Position numbers and translations under genes: made by a program
Notes under the pieces: model-generated
The model's database searches: none
What the model saw: the letters and a program-made list of their open reading frames with translations, nothing else
Told to the model about the DNA's origin: nothing
In this document: piece by piece, positions 41,458-44,699 of the stretch
Layout: each line of letters begins with the position of its first letter
Numbering within the stretch: the stretch's first letter is position 1
Assembly: GCA_900317885.1 (NCBI GenBank)
Contig: ONIM01000021.1
Coordinates: 1-44,699 of the forward strand
Reading direction: 5' to 3'
Origin: an uncultured Bacteroidales bacterium
GTDB lineage: Bacteria > Bacteroidota > Bacteroidia > Bacteroidales > Paludibacteraceae
Length of the DNA: 44,699 nt

Positions 41458-43584
41458 CTATTCCTTCAACCATCTATCCAGCCATCCTCTGAACTTGCGT
41501 TGCCAGAGAATACCATTCTGGGGTTTGAGCACCCAGTGGTTCTCGTCCGGGAAGATCAGTAACTCTGCAGGCACGCCGCGCATCTTGGCCGCATCAAAGG
41601 CTGCCATGGCTTGGTTGGCCAGAATGCGGTAGTCTTTCTCGCCGTGGATACAGAGGATCGGCGTGTCCCATTTATCCACGAACTTATGCGGGCTGTTTTC
41701 AAACGTGCGCTGCGCAATCTTATTGTCTTTGTCCCAATAAGCGCCGCCCATATCCCAGTTAGCAAACCATTTCTCTTCGGTCTCGAGGTATTGCATCTCC
41801 AGATTGAAGATTCCGTCATGAGCGATGAATGCCTTGAATCGTCCGTCATGGTGACCGGCAATCCAATAGACGCTGAATCCGCCGAAGGATGCGCCTACGC
41901 AACCCAGATGATCTTTATCGACGTACGGCTCCGTGCAGAACTCATCAATGGCGGTGAAGTAATCCTTCATACACTGGCCTCCGTAGTCGCCGGAGATCTC
42001 TTCGTTCCACTCCTTGCCGAATCCCGGCAGACCGCGGCGGTTGGGTGCAACGATGATATAGTCGCCGGCGGACATCATCATAAAATTCCAGCGGAAGGAC
42101 CAGAATTGGGAAACCGGGCTTTGCGGGCCTCCCTCGCAATAGAGGATCGTCGGGTATTTCTTCGCGGGATCAAAATGCGGCGGGTAGATGATCCACGTCA
42201 GCATATCTTTGCCGTCGGTAGTCTTCTGCCAGCGCGGCACGACGGTGGAACGCTCGATCTGCTCATAAATATTGTCGTTCTCGTGGGTCAACTGCTCTAA
42301 CGCGCCCTCGTTTCGGATGTCGAGGTGGTAGATCTCGTTCGCCTGACGCATCGAGTGACCGAGGATATATGCCTGATAATCCGCTACGTCGCCCAGCCCG
42401 AGATCGTGTTGTCCCTCCGTGAGTTTGGACGTCCAGCCGTCCAAGGTCACGCGGTAGAGTTGTACGGTAGCCTGTTTGCAAGCAGTAAAGACGAGAGACG
42501 TGTCGTCCAGCCACTGGTACTCATCAACGTTGGTGTCCATCGCGCGGCTGAGGAAACGTTTCTCGCCCGTCTCCAGACTCAGCGCCATCAGCCGGTTCTC
42601 GTCGCTCTCATAGCCGTCGCGCTCCATCGACTGCCAGGCGATCCACTTGCCATCCGGCGAATAAGAGGGGTTCGTGTCGTAGCCCTTGTTGTCGGACGTG
42701 ATATTCTTATGCGCACGCGTACGTATATCAAATAGGTATATATCGCTGTTGGTCGAAACGGCATACTCTAAGCCTGTTTTTTTGCGGCAGGTATAGGCAA
42801 TCTCCTCGTTGTTGGGGTTCCACGCCAGCTGCTCGATTCCTCCGAAAGGCTTCATCGGACATTCGAATGCTGTGCCCTCCAGAATATTCACGCATCCGCC
42901 AAGTTTGGCGGATTTCATTCGTTCGCCCTCGCCGTAGTATTCGGTCTGCAGCTCATAGACAAAGGGCTGCGGAGCAGTCTCGGTCCATTCATCCCAGTGT
43001 TTGTACATCAGATCCTCGTGCATGTGACCCGTTGCCAGCGGCAGATCGGGATACTTGTCCGCCGTCGTCTGAACGGTCTTCACCTGCTTCACAAGAATGA
43101 TCTTGTCGCGCATAGGGGAGAGTAGGAAGCCCTCGATGTCCTCTGCGCCGGTTACCTCCACTTCCTCTTTGTCGCGGCGGATATAGAGTTTGCCGCCTTT
43201 GAGGTACGCCAACGCACCGCTGTTGCCGAACCATGCCGGCTCTGAACCTACAAACTCATCTACAATAGTTAATTGCTTTGAGTCCGAAGGACGGTCTTTC
43301 GACTTTTGACTTTCTACTGAATATGGATTCACAATCCGGATCCAGGTCGTACTCCGGTTCTCCTCCACGGAATAATAGCTCACGGTGTACGCGAGCAGAC
43401 CTGTCTCAATGTCGCTCTTCACACTACCGATGCGACCCATCGCCCAAAGTCCTTCCGGAGTCAGACGACCGCCTTCAATCGTAATCTGAGGCTTCGTAAT
43501 GGGAGCTTTGCCTTCTTCTGCTTTTTGGCAACCTGCGCCAACTAACGCCATTAATGCCATACTGATAATTACTAATTTCTTCAT
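41458..43584 (-). CDS. S9 prolyl-oligopeptidase-family lipoprotein (DPP5-like)
   Basis: About 708 residues. The start MKKLVIISMALMALVGAGC gives a lipobox; a longer frame from 43635 overlaps the promoter and was rejected. A beta-propeller with TolB-like repeats (NPSYSPDGKWIAWQSMERDG; LAWNPNNEEIAYTC) precedes the alpha/beta hydrolase domain with GASFGGFSV (serine), HGEKDYRI (aspartate) and DENHWV (histidine). The family removes dipeptides from peptides in the periplasm or at the surface, fitting amino-acid-fermenting Bacteroidales. Residues about 88-97 (VESQKSKDR) come from a 7-bp repeat array, in the first part of the propeller. Promoter at 43605-43636. Followed by the thioesterase after a CTCTAAA array. 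Confidence 0.9.
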   Translation of the reverse strand: MKKLVIISMALMALVGAGCQKAEEGKAPITKPQITIEGGRLTPEGLWAMGRIGSVKSDIETGLLAYTVSYYSVEENRSTTWIRIVNPYSVESQKSKDRPSDSKQLTIVDEFVGSEPAWFGNSGALAYLKGGKLYIRRDKEEVEVTGAEDIEGFLLSPMRDKIILVKQVKTVQTTADKYPDLPLATGHMHEDLMYKHWDEWTETAPQPFVYELQTEYYGEGERMKSAKLGGCVNILEGTAFECPMKPFGGIEQLAWNPNNEEIAYTCRKKTGLEYAVSTNSDIYLFDIRTRAHKNITSDNKGYDTNPSYSPDGKWIAWQSMERDGYESDENRLMALSLETGEKRFLSRAMDTNVDEYQWLDDTSLVFTACKQATVQLYRVTLDGWTSKLTEGQHDLGLGDVADYQAYILGHSMRQANEIYHLDIRNEGALEQLTHENDNIYEQIERSTVVPRWQKTTDGKDMLTWIIYPPHFDPAKKYPTILYCEGGPQSPVSQFWSFRWNFMMMSAGDYIIVAPNRRGLPGFGKEWNEEISGDYGGQCMKDYFTAIDEFCTEPYVDKDHLGCVGASFGGFSVYWIAGHHDGRFKAFIAHDGIFNLEMQYLETEEKWFANWDMGGAYWDKDNKIAQRTFENSPHKFVDKWDTPILCIHGEKDYRILANQAMAAFDAAKMRGVPAELLIFPDENHWVLKPQNGILWQRKFRGWLDRWLKE
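43296..43316. repeat. In-frame heptanucleotide array in S9 gene
   Basis: Three 7-bp units on the plus strand: CTTTCGA, CTTTTGA, CTTTCTA. Identical to three units in mutY. The coding strand reads VESQKSK. Confidence 0.75.
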
Positions 43585-43604
43585 TGTTATTAAGAAAATT
43601 TGTG

Positions 43605-43636
43605 CAAAGGTACAAAAAAATTTGCATATATGCAAA
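43605..43636 (-). promoter_or_regulatory. Promoter of S9 peptidase operon
   Basis: Minus strand: -33 TTTG at 43633-43636, a 20-bp spacer, -7 TACCTTTG at 43605-43612. Its -33 box forms half of the perfect palindrome TTTGCATATATGCAAA. Confidence 0.75.
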
Positions 43637-43652
43637 ATTTATAGTAATTTTG
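43621..43652 (+). promoter_or_regulatory. Promoter of beta-CASP protein gene
   Basis: -33 TTTG at 43621-43624, a 20-bp spacer, -7 TAATTTTG at 43645-43652. Shares the 16-bp palindrome at 43621-43636 with the divergent S9 promoter. Confidence 0.7.
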
Positions 43653-43672
43653 TAGCAAAATTTTATGTACGT

Positions 43673-44699
43673 ATGAAGATTCAGTTCTTAGGCGCAACTC
43701 GCGAAGTAACGGGCAGTAAGCATCTGATTACTACCGATTCGGGTCATACCATCCTTCTGGATTGCGGTATGTACCAGGGCAAAGGAATGGAGACCGATGC
43801 AGCAAACCGCGATCTGGGATTTGATCCCAAGAAACTGGATTGCGTCGTGCTCTCCCATGCGCATATCGACCATTCGGGACTCATCCCGTATATCTATAAG
43901 ATGGGCTTCCGCGGGGATATCTACTGCACGCCGGCGACGCGCGATCTCTGTGCCCTCATGCTTGCCGACACGGCCTTTATCCAGGAGCAGGATGTCCGTA
44001 CGTACAATAAGAAGATCGACCGCCAACACCCGCATAAGGAGAAGGGCAAGACCTATAAGATCGAACCTCTGTACTCCCAGCGTGAGGTGGAGCAGGTGAT
44101 GCGGCATTTTGTGACCTATAGTTATGACCGCCGTTTCCGTTTGTTTGACGATGTCCTGCTGACTTTCACCAACTCCGGTCACATGCTTGGCGGCGCCATC
44201 TGCTCGCTGGAGATCTACGAAGAAAGCCGCTGGAAGCGCTTGGCCTACACCGGTGACATCGGACGGAAGCATTGTCATATCCTGCCTCCGCCGCAACTCT
44301 TTCCCCAATGCGATTACCTCATCTGTGAATCGACCTACGGCGACCGTCTGCATGAGGAGCAGGAGGTGACGGAGGAACAACTCTTAGGTGTGGTAGAGGA
44401 TACCTGCGTCTATCGCAAGGGCCAACTGCTGATCCCGTCTTTCTCGGTAGGCAGAACCCAGGAGATCGTCTATGTCCTCAACGAGCTCTATAGCGACGGC
44501 CGTCTGCCGCAAATCCCCGTCTATGTGGACTCGCCGATGTCCACGAATGCGACCGAGATCTTCCGTATGTACCCCGAGGAACTGAGCGAAGAGGTGCATG
44601 ACACTCTGCGTTTTGACTCCGATCCGTTTGGTTTCAATACCCTGCGGTACATCACCGACATCCGCGAATCCAAAGCGCTTAACCACAAGGACGAACCCT
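43673..44699 (+). CDS. Metallo-beta-lactamase/beta-CASP RNA-processing protein, partial
   Basis: The frame from ATG 43673 is open to the window end (342 codons, 3' end outside). The N-terminus MKIQFLGATREVTGSKHLI, LLDCGMYQG, the zinc-binding SHAHIDHSG, the later SGHMLGGA and YTGDIGR are metallo-beta-lactamase motifs. CESTYGDR, PSFSVGRTQEIVYVLNEL and VDSPMSTNATEIF are the start of the beta-CASP domain. Such proteins (Ysh1/CPSF-like) are RNA exo- or endonucleases. An ATG nine bases upstream stops after two codons, which supports the chosen start. Divergent from the S9 gene with overlapping promoters. Confidence 0.92.
   Translation, partial: MKIQFLGATREVTGSKHLITTDSGHTILLDCGMYQGKGMETDAANRDLGFDPKKLDCVVLSHAHIDHSGLIPYIYKMGFRGDIYCTPATRDLCALMLADTAFIQEQDVRTYNKKIDRQHPHKEKGKTYKIEPLYSQREVEQVMRHFVTYSYDRRFRLFDDVLLTFTNSGHMLGGAICSLEIYEESRWKRLAYTGDIGRKHCHILPPPQLFPQCDYLICESTYGDRLHEEQEVTEEQLLGVVEDTCVYRKGQLLIPSFSVGRTQEIVYVLNELYSDGRLPQIPVYVDSPMSTNATEIFRMYPEELSEEVHDTLRFDSDPFGFNTLRYITDIRESKALNHKDEP

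Noticed and set aside
43585-43635. N-terminal extension of the S9 peptidase
   Set aside because: It covers the -7 box and would place the lipobox too far from the start.
1-44699. tRNA, rRNA or insertion sequence/transposase genes
   Set aside because: No cloverleaf, rRNA core sequence, transposase motif or terminal inverted repeats were recognised by eye; small RNAs cannot be excluded.

Overview
The window is from a member of the phylum Bacteroidota, most likely order Bacteroidales. The evidence is the type IX secretion proteins PorU and PorV, a FimA/Mfa-type fimbrial operon, a SlyD/LptD/Der cluster, and nine promoters that fit the Bacteroides pattern of a TTG/TTTG -33 box, a 19-20 bp spacer and a TAnnTTTG -7 box. 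Genus cannot be fixed from sequence reading alone. Base composition is moderate (near half G+C), with AT-rich promoter regions and an AT-richer stretch inside the giant adhesin gene.

Layout. 1-553 (+): tail of an FtsE-like ABC ATPase overlapping sufE. 550-7106 (-): an operon, read right to left, of a degenerate fumarylacetoacetase-family protein, porU, porV, ispF, a small secreted protein and aroK, most of them joined by 4-base ATGA overlaps. 7192-11854 (-): lptD, slyD, der, with der broken by a deletion/frameshift in its first GTPase domain. 11967-15397 (+): an M20 dipeptidase, a MalY/PatB aminotransferase and a Rossmann/DUF2520 protein. 15401-16765 (+): a membrane-embedded AraC-type regulator preceded by two 22-bp direct repeats. 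16754-36825 (+): a fimbrial operon (DUF3575/OmpA-like protein, major fimbrillin, Mfa2/FimB-type anchor, a second minor subunit) ending in a giant beta-helix adhesin of about 4,800 residues with a type IX sorting domain, now split into two frames. 36822-40158: mutY (-) divergent from HU, a 29-residue COX24-type ribosomal protein and ribonuclease G (+). 40156-43636 (-): an orphan ribonucleotide reductase C-terminal domain, an acyl-ACP thioesterase and an S9 lipoprotein peptidase. 43673-end (+): a beta-CASP metallo-beta-lactamase protein cut by the window edge.

How it fits together. PorU and PorV form the outer-membrane attachment complex that would cleave and anchor cargo such as the giant adhesin. 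The regulator probably controls itself and the fimbrial operon, because related operator-like repeats lie upstream of both promoters.

The most unusual feature is a set of short interspersed repeats. (i) Arrays of degenerate 7-bp units (TTTAGGG, CTCTAAA, GTGTATA, GGTTAGA, CTTTCGA types) fill gaps between genes starting at stop codons; stop-free versions lie in frame inside three enzymes. (ii) Palindromic C/G-rich elements encode PPKGG or LKGRE segments inside four enzymes. (iii) An element of about 60 bp sits in frame in both mutY and the M20 peptidase. (iv) An 11-bp array forms the end of the M20 peptidase. Together there are nine in-frame insertions in six unrelated enzymes, resembling in principle the protein-inserted palindromic elements of Rickettsia and the heptanucleotide STRR repeats of cyanobacteria.
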